From positions 22,424 through 86,423 of the forward strand of contig JAECUM010009679.1 of the NCBI GenBank assembly GCA_016617855.1: a stretch of 64,000 nucleotides of DNA. The letters run 5' to 3'. The notes under the pieces were generated by a model. It had not been told where the DNA came from and made no database searches. It saw only the letters and a program-made list of their open reading frames with translations. Of the stretch, positions 1 through 11,306 are shown piece after piece (positions within the stretch are counted from its first letter, which is position 1; every line of letters begins with the position of its first letter). Position numbers and translations under genes: made by a program. This DNA is from Megalonaias nervosa. Taxonomy: Eukaryota; Mollusca; Bivalvia; Unionida; Unionidae.

Positions 1-418
1 TATACACATAAAAATAATTATATGAACAAGAATAGTAATGTGTAACAGTTTAATGACATGGCAATTCAACAAGAGCTTGTTACTATTGTGTAACATGTGA
101 TCTTACTAATTTTATCTTAAACTTTTTTGGGCATCTGTAAGTGCTGTGGCACCAAAGAGGTTATACAGGCCTCATATTCTCAAAGCTTAAGCTCAAAACC
201 AAAGATTTAGTTGCAGTACTTGAGGTAAATCTGCATCATTGAAATTTGGAATGAAAGTAGATGTAATAAATGTAAGAAAATCATACAAGTTCAATGACTC
301 GAGTTTTATTCTAATATATAGTTTTTTCACATTTGTCAGACTTTGCACTATAACTTGAGTTTCATGCTTAAATTGTTTGAGAATATGATGCCTTTCAACT
401 TAGATATTCTTTTCATTA

Positions 419-608
419 CCATATATACTCACTTATAAGTCAGTCAAGCTGCACAGACTCTGTCATTGCATAATGCACAGGAAGATCTGGGTCACAGCAG
501 TTTGTTAGGAGTAATCACTAGAATAAACAGCATATACTTCGGTCTGCATGGCAGATCAGGATGTTTGTTGTTTACAGTTTGACTTGACTTATAAACAAGT
601 ATGTATGG
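419..608. mobile_element. TA-flanked MITE of about 0.2 kb, copy 1
   Basis: The left end CCATATATACTCACTTATAA is mirrored by a right end reading TTATAAACAAGTATGTATGG, and each end abuts TA. Two other end-to-end copies (8909-9115 and 61779-61989) share these ends and an internal stretch that mentions the same GGCAGATCA word. Length is 190 bp with no coding capacity. TA target and short terminal inverted repeats fit a non-autonomous Tc1/mariner-type element; the superfamily is inferred. Confidence 0.65.
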
Positions 609-611
609 TAT

Positions 612-1097
612 GTGACCCTCAGGTGCTACTCTTTTTTGAACATTTGAATCAGTTTGTGCTTGCAGAAAAGAGCTATTCCATTCTCTTGGAACAGTTTTGG
701 ATGGAGCATTTATCAACCATTGAAATAATAGCATATTTCCTATATTGTTTAGTGACCCCATTTCAAAACTTGACTTATCCAGCATCCCAGCATGCATTTG
801 GACAAAGTTAGTCACAATAACCAAGAAGCATACAAAATTCCAATCTATGTCTGTTAAATGGCATGGATTTCATTAGGAAAGCTTCTTGCTTCAAGTGAAA
901 ACAGGTACAATAGTGATTCCATTGAGATACAGCAGTTGGTTCAAAAATTAAAATTGTCTAAAACAAATGAATCGTTATCTATTTATACAGTAGTGCAAGT
1001 GGCTGAGGGTCTTGGAGATGATCATAAATATTTTGATCTGTGTTGACCATCAATATACATATGAGACCATTGCAAAATAGAGATTTCTCTATATGTT
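612..1097. other. No gene seen
   Basis: Unique-looking A+T-rich sequence between a MITE and a solo LTR. A 62-codon frame at 858-1046 has no recognisable domain and no splice context, so I do not call it a gene. Confidence 0.5.
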
Positions 1098-2026
1098 TGT
1101 TATGTATGTTTAATTTAATTGTTTGTTTGTTAGTTTTAAATTTTGTTATTTCATTACATGTTGTTGTAATGTAACATCGTTTGCTGGATTTGACCTTGTC
1201 CAAAACTGAGTTCATTTCTGCTTGACCTGATTAACTTTTTTTATTTTTTTAATTCCATTTATGTAAACAACTAATAATAGCTTCATTATTCTATGTGTAT
1301 GAGCTTATTAACTGGATTATCATTCAGGTAAACAAAGAATGACTAATATGTTGATCAGGGTCAGGGTTTTGGAGATTCCTAAGTGAATTTTATAGGCTAT
1401 CGTGTTGTAAATAAACAAGGCTCATTAGATCATTCTAGAAGGTTATTTTCCATTAGTTAATGGTTGTTTTTAGAAAATGTTAATTGTGACCTGGGGTGAA
1501 ACAGAGTACTATATTATCTTGTGACTGTGAGGATTTTGCCGGTCATGTTTTTACATCTAGCACTTTAAGTTGTATTATGTTGTGACGAGTTTGGGCTGAA
1601 TTTTATTTTCTTCAAATGATTGAATTCAAGTGATTATTTTCTCTGGAAATACAAAGTGCTCTGACAAAATTCTTGGATAAATATATTCATTGGAATTTAT
1701 ACTGAATTCAAACCTGGAATAATGTTTCTGTGATTCAACAAGAGACTGTTGACACATCAGCACTTCATATGCCATAGTAGACATGTCATCGCCTTCAATT
1801 TTGGATCTCTTCGGGATTTGAACTGAGTTTTATTCGGGACTTTTTATTACTAGGACTTGTGTCTTTAAGTCTTGGATTATTTTTGGATTTAATTTGCAAT
1901 ACTGTAAGTTCTTTTCTCTCATTTTTCACTTTCTGTTCTAGGGAAATAAATTATTTGTTAAATTTTACAAAGCTTGATGTCTTCACTCATTTCTGTTACC
2001 TATTTTAAGAGCATAGACTCGTAACA
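1098..2026 (+). mobile_element. Solo LTR, copy 1 of a 0.9-kb family
   Basis: Begins TGTTATGTATG and ends CTCGTAACA. It aligns along its length with 30715-31647 and with the reverse complement of 56776-57673, most clearly at the start (TTTAATTTAATTG) and near the end (GGGAAATAAATTATTTG followed by ACAAAGCTTG). The AATAAA near the 3' end would be the LTR polyadenylation signal. No gag, pol, primer-binding site or partner LTR lies next to it, so it is a solo LTR. The flanks show no clear TSD. The superfamily is uncertain; Ty3/gypsy is possible. Confidence 0.6.
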
Positions 2027-2367
2027 TATTTGATACAAAGCAATGATTTAATTAATATTCTTCTTTGCACAGGATCACTTTTAATGTGTAAGGCTACATT
2101 AAGTTTCTTTTGAAATGGTCATTTCCTGAGGCTGATCACATGCTGTTAATGGACACTTAAAGTAAATATTTTCTTTCAAGAAAGTCCTTTATTATGAGGT
2201 TACTGACCATACAGCTACATTATTGTTGATAAATATGTGTACACATAGGATGGGCTGTCACATTTGGTTCTTGTTGAAGCATTACATATGAATTTCGCCT
2301 CCAGATCTTGTATAAGAAGTATGATACCATATGTTGTCTCTGGGGTTGATAATTAGCATACAAAGAA

Positions 2368-2886
2368 CAGGATGTGGCATCTAGGCTCTGACATGAAGTG
2401 GTACAGTTATTCCTCACTCTAAAGTTCATGTGACATCTTGGCTCTGACATGACACGGCACAGTTATCCCTCACTATAAAGAACATTATATGACATCTAGG
2501 TTTTGATATGATGTTTCAGTTATCCCTCACTCTAAAGAACATTTTGTGACATCTAGGCTCTGCCATGATGTGGCACAGTTATCCCTCACTCTAAAGAACA
2601 TGTGACATCTAGGCTTGACATGACATGGCACATTTATCCCTCAATTTAAAGAACATTATGTGACATCTAGGCTCTGCCATGATGTGGCAGTTATCCCTCA
2701 CTCCAGAGAACATTATTTGACATCTAGGCTATGACATGATGTGGCACAGTTATCCCTTACTCTTTTAGGACATGTGACATCTAGGCTCTGACATGACGTG
2801 GCACAGTTATCCTTCGCTCTAAAGAACATTATATGACATCTAGGCTGTGACATGACATGATATTGTTATCCCTCACTATAAAGCAC
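2368..2886. repeat. Minisatellite, ~58-bp unit, about 9 copies
   Basis: Each unit runs GACATCTAGGCTCTGACATG, then GTGGCACAGTTATCCCTCAC and a short TCTAAAGAACAT spacer that varies in length (roughly 53-61 bp per unit). Copies differ by scattered substitutions and small indels. No coding role is evident. Confidence 0.85.
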
Positions 2887-3345
2887 TTCAGTATAGCATC
2901 CACTTTTCGGGTGAGTGTAGTTTTGATATGAAGCCTACATAACCTGCCATATTCCGAGACAGTTTGGGCGGAGGGTTGACACTCAAAAAGTGTGTTTTGA
3001 GGTCCCAATGGGATTAGTGCATGTGATCCAAAACGTGATGTTGTCCAATTGAGAATAAGCTATCTTTTTATATAAGCCTATAGAACATGATTGGAAAATC
3101 CAACCTGAATAAAAGAAAATAACTTTTCTGTTGTCTCGACGTATTTCATACACTTAGAAAGAAATAGTTGGTAGACTTAGCATTGTCAGTTATCATCCCC
3201 ATACACATATGTGCACTCACATAATCACAGCCACACTGACATTAAATGAAAACATAAACCAAGTTTCTGCCTTTAAAATTCATTGAATGGCAAAACATAT
3301 GCTTAGTTAGATACAGTCTTTGCTGCTCTTGGTAGTTCAGTAGCT
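2887..3345. other. No gene seen
   Basis: Non-repetitive A+T-rich sequence between two minisatellites; no convincing open frame, RNA gene or element ends. Confidence 0.5.
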
Positions 3346-3511
3346 CAGGTTTGAAGGTAATGCATGATTGTGTTCATCTTTGCACTCAGGTTTGAAGGTA
3401 ATGCATGATAGTGTTCATCTTTGCACTCAGGTTTGAAGGTAATGCATGATAGTGTTCATCTTTGCACTCAGGCTTGAAGGTAATGTATGATAGTGTTCAT
3501 CTTTGCACTCA
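3346..3511. repeat. Minisatellite, 41-bp unit, 4 copies
   Basis: Four near-identical head-to-tail units containing TTTGAAGGTAATGCATGATA and TGTTCATCTTTGCACTCA. Only a few substitutions separate them, so the expansion looks recent. Confidence 0.85.
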
Positions 3512-3702
3512 CTAGAGAAGAGGCTGGATGGTATTATTGTTCAAACTTCCTTGCTGGATTCTTTGGGTGAATCCTTTTATTTGAGGGTGGGTTGGGGTAT
3601 CTCCCTAGTTTGATCTTTTCAGACCACTTTAAGGGAGGCCCCCTGCCATAATGGTATTGTTACCTGAAGGCTTTACATTATGTGTTGGTGAATTATATGT
3701 TT

Positions 3703-3832
3703 ATATATAGGGGTATGTTATATATAGAGATATGTTATATATAGAGATATGTTATATATAGAGATATGTTATATATAGGGATATGTTATATATAGGGATA
3801 TGTTAGATATAGAGATATGTTATATATAGAGT
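3703..3832. repeat. Minisatellite, 18-bp unit, about 7 copies
   Basis: Tandem units of TATATATAGAGATATGTT with GAG/GGG variation. The array lies just beyond the 3' side of the minus-strand ORF1 remnant. Confidence 0.8.
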
Positions 3833-3930
3833 AATATTGTTTTTGTTCTATGTTTGTTTTCTATTTTTGTTATTTTTGAGTCAAGTTTGTCTTTAAAAAA
3901 AATTTTTTTAAATTTTTTTTTATTAAAGAT

Positions 3931-5530
3931 TTAGGAAGTGTTGAATTCATTCAGGATCTTCCAAATCCTCATCAAAAGTGACAGTAGGTAGTAATCCTTC
4001 CTGTTCACTTCTTTTTCTTGTGTTCCCATTTTCAGACTTGTATGCTTCATTCTAGCTCTCAGTTTAGGTCTTTTCATCTTCCTTTCTTTCTCCTTATTCC
4101 ATTCTGCAAATAGTTCTTGTTTATTATTCATTGTTGTCATTGTTGTTTTATCTGTGCCTTCTATCTGTTGGGGCATCACAATCTTTTACCCTTGTTGCTG
4201 ATGTTGGTCCTTGCTTTGTTGTTCTTGTTGTTGCTGTTTATGTTTCTGTTAAGTTCCTGTTGTTTTTGTTTCTGTTGTTCCTGTTTGCTGTTCTGATGGT
4301 GTTCCAGAAAACTTATCATTTCCTGTTGCTTTTGTTTCCGTTGTTGTTCCTGCCTATTCTGTCTCTGTTTGGTGTTCTGCACTATCTGTTTTATCAGTTT
4401 ATCCTGTTGTTCTAGCTGCTGTTGTTGCTTCTTTTGGTTAGGAAAAATTGTCATTTCCGAGACACAGACTCGCTGTTTACTCTCCTCTTGGATCTTTGGA
4501 CATTTTTGTGGGGTATGGCCAGTATTCCCACATTTCTTACACTTTTTATGATGGATGCACTCTTTATACCAGGATTTTGTTAGAAAACCATGTAGAAGAC
4601 GGGCTGGTTTCATTTTCTTTATTTCTGTTTTCTCTATTTCAAGTATCCTTATCCTATTTTTGATAGGATTTAGGGGGTGAGTGTCCATTCGCTCTTTTGT
4701 CACTTTGATGTTAAATTTTTCTTTGAACTTCTCCACTGTTGCCTGTAGGGGTATCTCTAATGGTATGTCTGATGGGTGCAGTTCTGCAGTTTTCTTCTTT
4801 ATTTTCCATAATATTGGTGATGGTTCCTTGATAAAACCTTTTTCTCTTTCAATAGTCATTTCTCCAGTCTCAGGCTCAGCCCATGTTGGTACATGAGAAA
4901 GCTTGCCAGTGGCTTCTTGTGGGTCAGTGGTTCTTTCCAGGGTTCTCCCTGATTCTTCTTTCACCACTTATACTGGCCACCATGTATAGCCTATCTTGTG
5001 CTGAAAAATGGTGTTAAACCCTATAACAACAACAACAGTAACAACATTTCTCCAGGTTGGTTCCCTTTGGTCTTAGTATATACCCTTTGAAACCCTTTCT
5101 ATCAAGTGATTCAGTCAAACTAATGAAGATGAAGTCCTTATTCATAATTTGTAGAGCTATCATTACTGTAGCCTTACTTGGTCTTCTTTCTAAGAGTATT
5201 TCTGTCATAAGAATTTCTTGTGTGCCCTCCTTGTGTGCACATTCAAGAAAGGATCCTTCTTCCGGCTCATTTCTTCTGGTCCTAAAAATATTTCTCCAAC
5301 TCTGTCAATTCATTGTTCATTGCCATTTTGTGTTATTTCATGTGCAACATGTGTTCCTCACTCTGACTTCTTTTCAGGTATTTTACAGTTCTATTTCTTT
5401 CTATTATACGTTTTTTAGATTTTTAAGTTTATCCTCTTTAGTTCTCTGTATCCGCACATCATTTTCCAATTTCTTATAAAATTCCTGTGGACTTATGGGC
5501 AGTTTGTTTTGTTCATGCCATGGCAGATCA
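3931..5530 (-). pseudogene. Decayed gag-like ORF1 of a non-LTR retrotransposon
   Basis: Read right to left. An N-terminal part (about 5530-5400) gives WHEQNKLPISPQEFYKKLEN and a charged, coiled-coil-like stretch. A middle part follows (about 5208-5056), then a central and C-terminal part (4885-4176) with a perfect CCHC zinc knuckle, C-X2-C-X4-H-X4-C at 4541-4500, and a long Gln/Lys-rich tail that may form a coiled coil. The last part (4179-3931) ends in an acidic LPTVTFDEDLEDPE in another frame. Such knuckle proteins bind RNA in LINE ribonucleoprotein particles. The frame shifts at least three times and a SINE (4868-5044) interrupts it; the first ~33 codons of the 263-codon frame are antisense SINE. 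No endonuclease/RT ORF follows. The clade is not assigned. Confidence 0.7.
4857..5055 (+). mobile_element. 5'-truncated tRNA-derived SINE with 11-bp TSD
   Basis: The body is 4868-5044 and the flanking direct repeat CATTTCTCCAG lies at 4857-4867 and 5045-5055. The body starts inside the tRNA-like part (GTCTCAGGCTCAGCC) and runs through AGAAAGCTTGCCAGTGGCTT, CCACCATGTATAGCC and GTGTTAAACCC to an ACAACAACAACAGTA tail. It matches the full-length copy at 18582-18829. It sits inside the ORF1 remnant in the opposite orientation, so it inserted after that LINE copy. Confidence 0.85.
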
Positions 5531-6852
5531 ATATTCGAAGACCATATTTCTGAGAATTGGTGTCACATTGGGTGAATTCTGGTTAGAACTGAGTTGTTCT
5601 TGATGACCATAATGTTAGAATTGTCAGAACTGTATCTGATGCAGTTTGACCACGAGATATGCTTGTCCATTTCATGGGGGGGGACATAATATTGCAAAGT
5701 TTAATGGAGGATTTACAGGTAATACAGCAGTTATATATATAAACACCTCTATCCAGATCAGGTGTTAATGCTTTATCAAAACAAAGCAGCTGTGCAAACA
5801 TGAGGGCCTGATTATTATTGTCCGTCAAACAATCTGTTTCCTAGCAAAAATCATAGTTAGCATTTTAACAAGCTTAAGATAATGAATAATAATAAAGACA
5901 ATTAATCTGAATGTTCAGTTTAACATGCTGACTATGTTACATATAGGTAGTGCTCCTATTTTGACATGCCATACACTCCATAATGACTTATGTTGGTATG
6001 TTGCTTTACAGTAGGTGCAATGAATTAAAAACCTCCCATCCCCACGTCTGCCGTGTTTCACAAAGTCAGCCTGGAGCTATATTTGATGAGCTTAAATTTG
6101 GTTGCTTTGATTTTAGCTTATTGCTTCCTGAATCACCTTGAAAAATGAATCACACTTAAGCACTGTATTCCAACTGAAATAGTCATGCTTATATATATAG
6201 AGTAAAATCCAACTTCAGTAAAACGTTGCTGCTTTTCACAGATATGCCAATAAGCTTTAATACAGATGGCTTAAACATTCTCATTCTCAATTATATGTAA
6301 TAACTGTCATTCTTTTACATGCATCCAGCACCTCTTTGATTGCCTACAGCTTAAAATGAATTGGGTTGTTCCACTTTGTGAATTTTACCTATGCAAATTA
6401 GTACATATGAGCTCACTCACTGTCTTCAAAGGACTTAAAGGAATAAAAATGTTTGTTTTTTGTGTGACACATCGTGTTATGGCAAGTATGTGCCTACCTT
6501 GGACAAGACGAATGCACTTCTAACTGTACACTTGTATTGGCCCCCATCCAACAGTGTTTAAGGGGATCACTTTACTTTCTATACTGTATCTCAGTAAAAG
6601 ATCACCTCTTTTATAATGCTCAATATTTTTATTGTTCTCCTGAACATTTGTTATAATGAAGGATGACTGTAGAAGGGAAGTGTGGTTGATGCTGAAATTT
6701 CTTATTTTACACACTGCATGAGAGTTAGCTTGGTAATGTTTTTCAGAAGAAGAATTCTCTAACAGGTGTTTAAAACAGTTCTCCAAAAGATCTTCAGAAA
6801 CTTTAGCAGTGAAACATATTTTGTTGTTTAAAGTCATTTATCAGTGCATGAT
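5531..6852. other. No gene seen
   Basis: A+T-rich sequence upstream (minus sense) of the ORF1 remnant. It may include a LINE 5' region, but nothing recognisable could be read. Short frames at 5583-5828 and 6520-6837 on the minus strand have no domain. Confidence 0.5.
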
Positions 6853-6942
6853 ACAAGGTGGCCAGCAAAACCCCAGGAAGAACCACCAACCCATTGGAAG
6901 CTGCTGGCAAGCTTCTCACACACCCATGTTGGCCATGTTTGT
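6853..6942 (-). mobile_element. SINE fragment (same family as 18582-18829)
   Basis: On the minus strand it reads GTGTGAGAAGCTTGCCAGCA, then GGTTGGTGGTTCTTCCTGGG and GCTGGCCACC, matching the body of the CAACAACA-tailed SINE. The tRNA-like head and the tail are missing or too decayed to see. Confidence 0.65.
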
Positions 6943-7039
6943 CGCTACCAGGGAACCCAGTGGAACATTTAAAAATACATATAAAGTCAAAATGAAAGTG
7001 ATATAAGTCAAGATACTTGTATGGCTATGCATTTAGTGA

Positions 7040-7660
7040 ACAAATCTGTTATTAATTAGCCAGTGTCTTGATATGTTGATTGTGCAGTTTATTATTTGTT
7101 TGAAGCATTATGACTTTGGTAATAATCACATAGTTTTAGTCTGGGCTAAAATTTCAGTTATTAATTAGTACCTTGATATTTTAATTGTACAGTTCATTAT
7201 TTGTTTTTGAAGCATTTGGACTTGGACTGTAATAACACAGTATCTGTCAGTGTTCAATTTTCAGTCATTAGCCAGTACCTTGATACCTTGAATTTGCACA
7301 CAGTTCAGTATTTGTTTGAAGCATTGGGACTTTGACTGTAATAACCCATTATCTATCAGTGTTCAGATTTCAGTCATTAAGTAGTTTACTACCTTTATGC
7401 TTTGTGTAGTTCATTATATGTTTGAAGCTTTGGGACTTTGTAATCACACAGTACTTGTGAGAGTTCAAATTTCAGTCATTAGCCCGTACACTTACTCTTT
7501 GATTGTGTAGTTCATTATTTGTTTGAAGCATTGGGACTTTGACTGTAATCACACAATACTTATCAGTGTTCAAATTTCAGTTATTAGCCAGTACCTTTAT
7601 ACTTTGATTGTGCATTTCATTTGTTTGAAGCATTAGCACATTGGCTATTGTAAGTCACAT
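7040..7660. repeat. Diverged tandem repeat, ~105-bp unit, 6 copies
   Basis: The phrase TTCATTATTTGTTTGAAGCA recurs near 7087, 7191, 7302, 7407, 7510 and 7610, accompanied each time by ATTTCAGTCATTAGCCAGTA and GGGACTTTGACTGTAAT. Copies are clearly more diverged than in the other arrays, so this one is older. Confidence 0.8.
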
Positions 7661-8906
7661 AGTGTCAGTCTGTGTTAAAGATTTCTTTTGAAATCATTAG
7701 GCTTATACAACATTGTTAGTTCATTATCACGAAAACTGAAAGGTATTGCAATTGTACATGTAATATTAGATTATGACATTGTTACTGTAAGTTTGTCATA
7801 AAAGGAGTCTGTACAGTAACATGCATGACCTAACATTTTACATAGGTACAGGCAGTTTAATAAAATCTATTTGTTCTGTGTTTCATTCTGTAAGATCAGT
7901 GGCCATTGTTTCTCAGTGTAGGCAATTGCATATATCACAAGCATGCAAAATTTTCTTAGGCATTTTGTAACCATGAATAATGCAGGAGTGCAAATTTTAA
8001 TGAAGTAAAATGAAGTACTTTTGTTGTATTATATTAATAGAGAATTTGTTCAAAAGAATAATGTTGGAAGATTTGCAGGTATTATATGGTCTGTATAGTG
8101 CATTTTGTAGGCCAAAGTTCCTCACTTTTGACTGGTTTTGCATTTTATTATAGCAGACAATTTTTTTACTATTCCTTACATCAGATAGTCTTGATGACAA
8201 AAGTCTTTTGCTTGAAGTGGTATTTGTGGTAAAGGACACCAACCAACCTGGAGGTGAACACCAACCATTTAATAAATTTGGGAATCAGAAAGTAAGAAGA
8301 CCACAAAGCAAACACTTAATGCACTGTTATTGCAAGGGATATGTACTTGCCTGTCCATCAGAGGCAGTGTTTTCTCCAGTATGTGTACAGTTGCACCAAT
8401 TCGCATCAAAATTTAATGAATCCCCTTGGTGTTCTATTCTAAGATGGAAGATTGTGGGATTATTTCTGAAGATCATGCCAAAAATGAACAGTGTGCAAAT
8501 ATCATGCATTATTGTTTTGGCTGTACCTTTATCTTTTCATTACATCTCCTATTTCCAGAAATTTTCACTTTTTGGTCCAAAGGGGTTGTGATTTCCTCCC
8601 TAAATTTTCAGTTCTGGAAAAGACCAGTGCCCCTTTAAAATATATAAGAGTTAGATTTCTAGCTCAGCTGCCACAAATCATGCACATAGTGATTCACATT
8701 TTGTATTGAAGCAGTGGGACACTTGTATTAATTATCTGGTGATAAAAGAATGTTATCTACCAATTTGGGCCTACAAAAAGGCAATAACTGTCCAAAGAAT
8801 AAGATTATCCAAAATGACAGAGATCATCCAAAACCCAAGTAAATGCCCTCATGGAATCGGGATTATTTTCTAGTAATAAATATTTTTTCATACCATATCT
8901 TTGTTT
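7661..8906. other. No gene seen
   Basis: A+T-rich, apparently single-copy sequence. A 127-codon frame at 8208-8591 shows no domain or compositional sign of coding and overlaps other frames of similar length. Confidence 0.5.
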
Positions 8907-8908
8907 TA

Positions 8909-9115
8909 CCATATATACATGCTTATAAGATGACTCCAACCAAGTGCATATATCCAGATCTGCAATCACATAATGTGTGCTGGAAGATTTGATCTATGCT
9001 GTTTGTTGAGAATAAAATAATTAACATAAACCCTGTCTGCAGGTGCATTATTTCTTGGCAGATCAAAATCTTGATTATTTGCAGTTTGACATTACTTATA
9101 AGCGAGTATATATGG
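8909..9115. mobile_element. TA-flanked MITE of about 0.2 kb, copy 2
   Basis: Ends are CCATATATACATGCTTATAA and TTATAAGCGAGTATATATGG, each bordered by TA (8907-8908 and 9116-9117). The internal CTGTCTGCAGGTGCATTATT and GGCAGATCAAAATCTTGATT match the corresponding places in 61779-61989. Length is 207 bp; non-coding. Confidence 0.7.
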
Positions 9116-9117
9116 TA

Positions 9118-9774
9118 TGTATACTCCATGTACATTATTGTACTAAGGGACCAACTGTTTAATATTTGGAGAGGAGGGGTGTCAAAGAATTATTTTTCTT
9201 TTATTTCAAGATATTTTTTTCAAGGAATATAATGACCATCAAAATTTTCTTTGAAATCAGAGCAAGAATAATTTCTTTTTTAAGTTTTTTTTCTCAGAAT
9301 CTCACAGGTATCACCCAAACCCCCAAAATCCTCTGGTTAGTCGCTAAGCACAGTTGTGAGGTTGTACAATGGCAGACATATAGTTTTCTGTTTTTTATGC
9401 CAATGTCCTTTCTATTTCATGCATTTCTAATGATGTAACTTAGAGCTACTGTCATAACAAATGATCACTTCTACCATGCCAGTAAATTAAGATAAACAAC
9501 TGTTAGTTTGATTTTTATTTGTTAAAATTATTTATCAGACATGTACATATGTTATAACATACTGTAATGGGTCTATTCATAGATGAAGTTCTGGTCACTC
9601 TGTAATAATTGTGACCCCCCTTCCTCCAGGTTACGAAAATGCCATAGTGGGAATTCGCACTGTATGAAATTCTCGGAGAAATCATAGGATGGAGGATTTC
9701 TTTTTGTTTAGATAAGGCAGTTTATTATTTAACTGATCCACCTTTGCAAAAAGTTGCACTTTAAATTATTTGTA
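9118..9774. other. No gene seen
   Basis: A+T-rich sequence without recognised gene, RNA or element ends. Confidence 0.5.
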
Positions 9775-10420
9775 TGCATCTGCCATAAGGTGGAGGGTAT
9801 TGTGCTATAATGTCTGTCTGTCTGTGTTTTATCAATTTCATTTCTGCACAATAACTTTAGTTGTCCACCATATAAAGTTACCAAAGTTTGTGGATGGCTA
9901 GGGTACAAGAAAAACCATATTGATAGGTCTGTAGCTTAAATGTCATTGTCACTGTAACTGAAAGATAAAACTCCAATTTCCAGGCATGAGTTCCACACCA
10001 TTTACAGCTACCAAACACTGTGGATGGGTTGCACTTAGGGCAATAAAGCAGGCTGTCAATGTTGGGACCAAAAGGTTATGGTCAGTATGGCTGAAATAAT
10101 AAAAATGGTTTCTCCACACTGACATTTGTTCTACATTGCATGCCTGGGCAAAACATTACTAATAGCTTGCACTTTGGGTAAAGATGAAGCCTGTCAGTTT
10201 TGAGGTCAAAAGATCAAGGTTGAAGCCTATCAAGGAGCAAAGTCAATGTACAATAATAGTACTTCTGCATCACATACCAGAACCAGACTTTCTGGATGGT
10301 TTACACTTGGCAAGCATAAAGCTCCCAGATGGGAGGGTTTTCCTTCCGAGAAGAGGTGTCTCCTGTCCCTCACTCAAGTCTCCCATTTACACAAAAATTA
10401 TTGTTGAATTTTTTTTTCAC
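9775..10420. repeat. Interspersed repeat with imperfect internal periodicity
   Basis: Contains TGTCTGTCTGTCTGTG near its start, then loosely repeated modules: GCTACCAAACACTGTGGATG is a variant of GTTACCAAAGTTTGTGGATG, and TTGCACTTAGGG recurs as TTTACACTTGGC. This modular style resembles the repeats at 42536-43180 and 47951-49050. Boundaries and class are unknown. Confidence 0.4.
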
Positions 10421-10789
10421 ACATTGCTTTCACTGTAGTATGTTTATGGTTATACTGCCAGTGATCACATGACTGTGAACTGGCTTAATTAAGCATGGCA
10501 AGATGATTTAGTTGCTTAATTTCAAGGCAGCATAAAGCAATTAATGCCCCTTTGATTCTGTCAGCAGGGTTGGTTGGCTTCGATGTTAGAAGTTTGTTGA
10601 CATGGATTAAACTATGTGTGATCAAAAGTAGTGTCAAAAGGATTAAAGTGATTTATCGATTATGCATGGATAAAAGAACTCAGTCTGGGGCAGTTCAGCT
10701 TTTCTGTGTCTGAAGTTTGTTGAGATGTCAAAGTGTGTTTTATATCCCAGTGCAAAAATACCACAATCAAAGCAAGCAAAACATCACAT

Positions 10790-11306
10790 GAAAATCAATG
10801 ATGCATGGAAATGGGAGTTTCATGTTTGAATCAAGTCTTCCCTTCCCATAAAGCGGACTTTAAATTCTACTATGGTGGCAAGAATAACACTATGTGTCAT
10901 GCAGCATGTTGAAGGATATTAAACGAGACAACTGATACCCCATCACTGAAATCCATAATTTGCACAATCTTAAATTTGGATAAAAATATTTGTGCAGAGA
11001 TACTGTTTGCCAACTTTATAAAGGAACATAATCTCCTATTTACTTTAGGAAAATATTTTTCAGATCTAGTCAAAATAATGTTCATTAGCTTGAAAATTGC
11101 ACAAAAGTTCTCATACAAACAGACAGAAATGGATGAAAATTGCTCACATAGTGACAAAAGTGTTGAGTCCTCTTTCAGATAAGAAAATTAAAGATATGAC
11201 GAACAGAGCTAATAAAGCATGTCCACAGCTACTAGTACTTTTAAAATTCTTAAATTTTATACTAGGAAGAGAAGAATCTTATGTAAAAATCATTGCTCAG
11301 TAGTAG
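10790..11306 (+). pseudogene. Broken BED-finger/hAT-like transposase remnant
   Basis: A first block reads KINDAWKWEFHV, where BED-type proteins have a tryptophan-bearing start. A second gives DFKFYYGGKNNTMCH, the GG-N-H segment before the zinc-binding histidine; the expected cysteines are replaced. After an in-frame TGA (10910-10912) come TPSLKS and AEILFANFIKEHNLLF, then SDLVKIMF and KIAQKF, in the order known for BED-containing hAT-like transposase N-terminal regions. Near 11140 the frame shifts to HIVTKVLSPLSDK, which continues the same alignment. The catalytic region is absent. Recognition comes from remembered family patterns, not a search. Confidence 0.6.

Noticed and set aside
4176..4967. 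263-codon frame as an intact zinc-knuckle gene
   Set aside because: Its first ~33 codons are antisense SINE, and neighbouring parts of the same ORF1 are in other frames, so it is a fragment of a dead retroelement.
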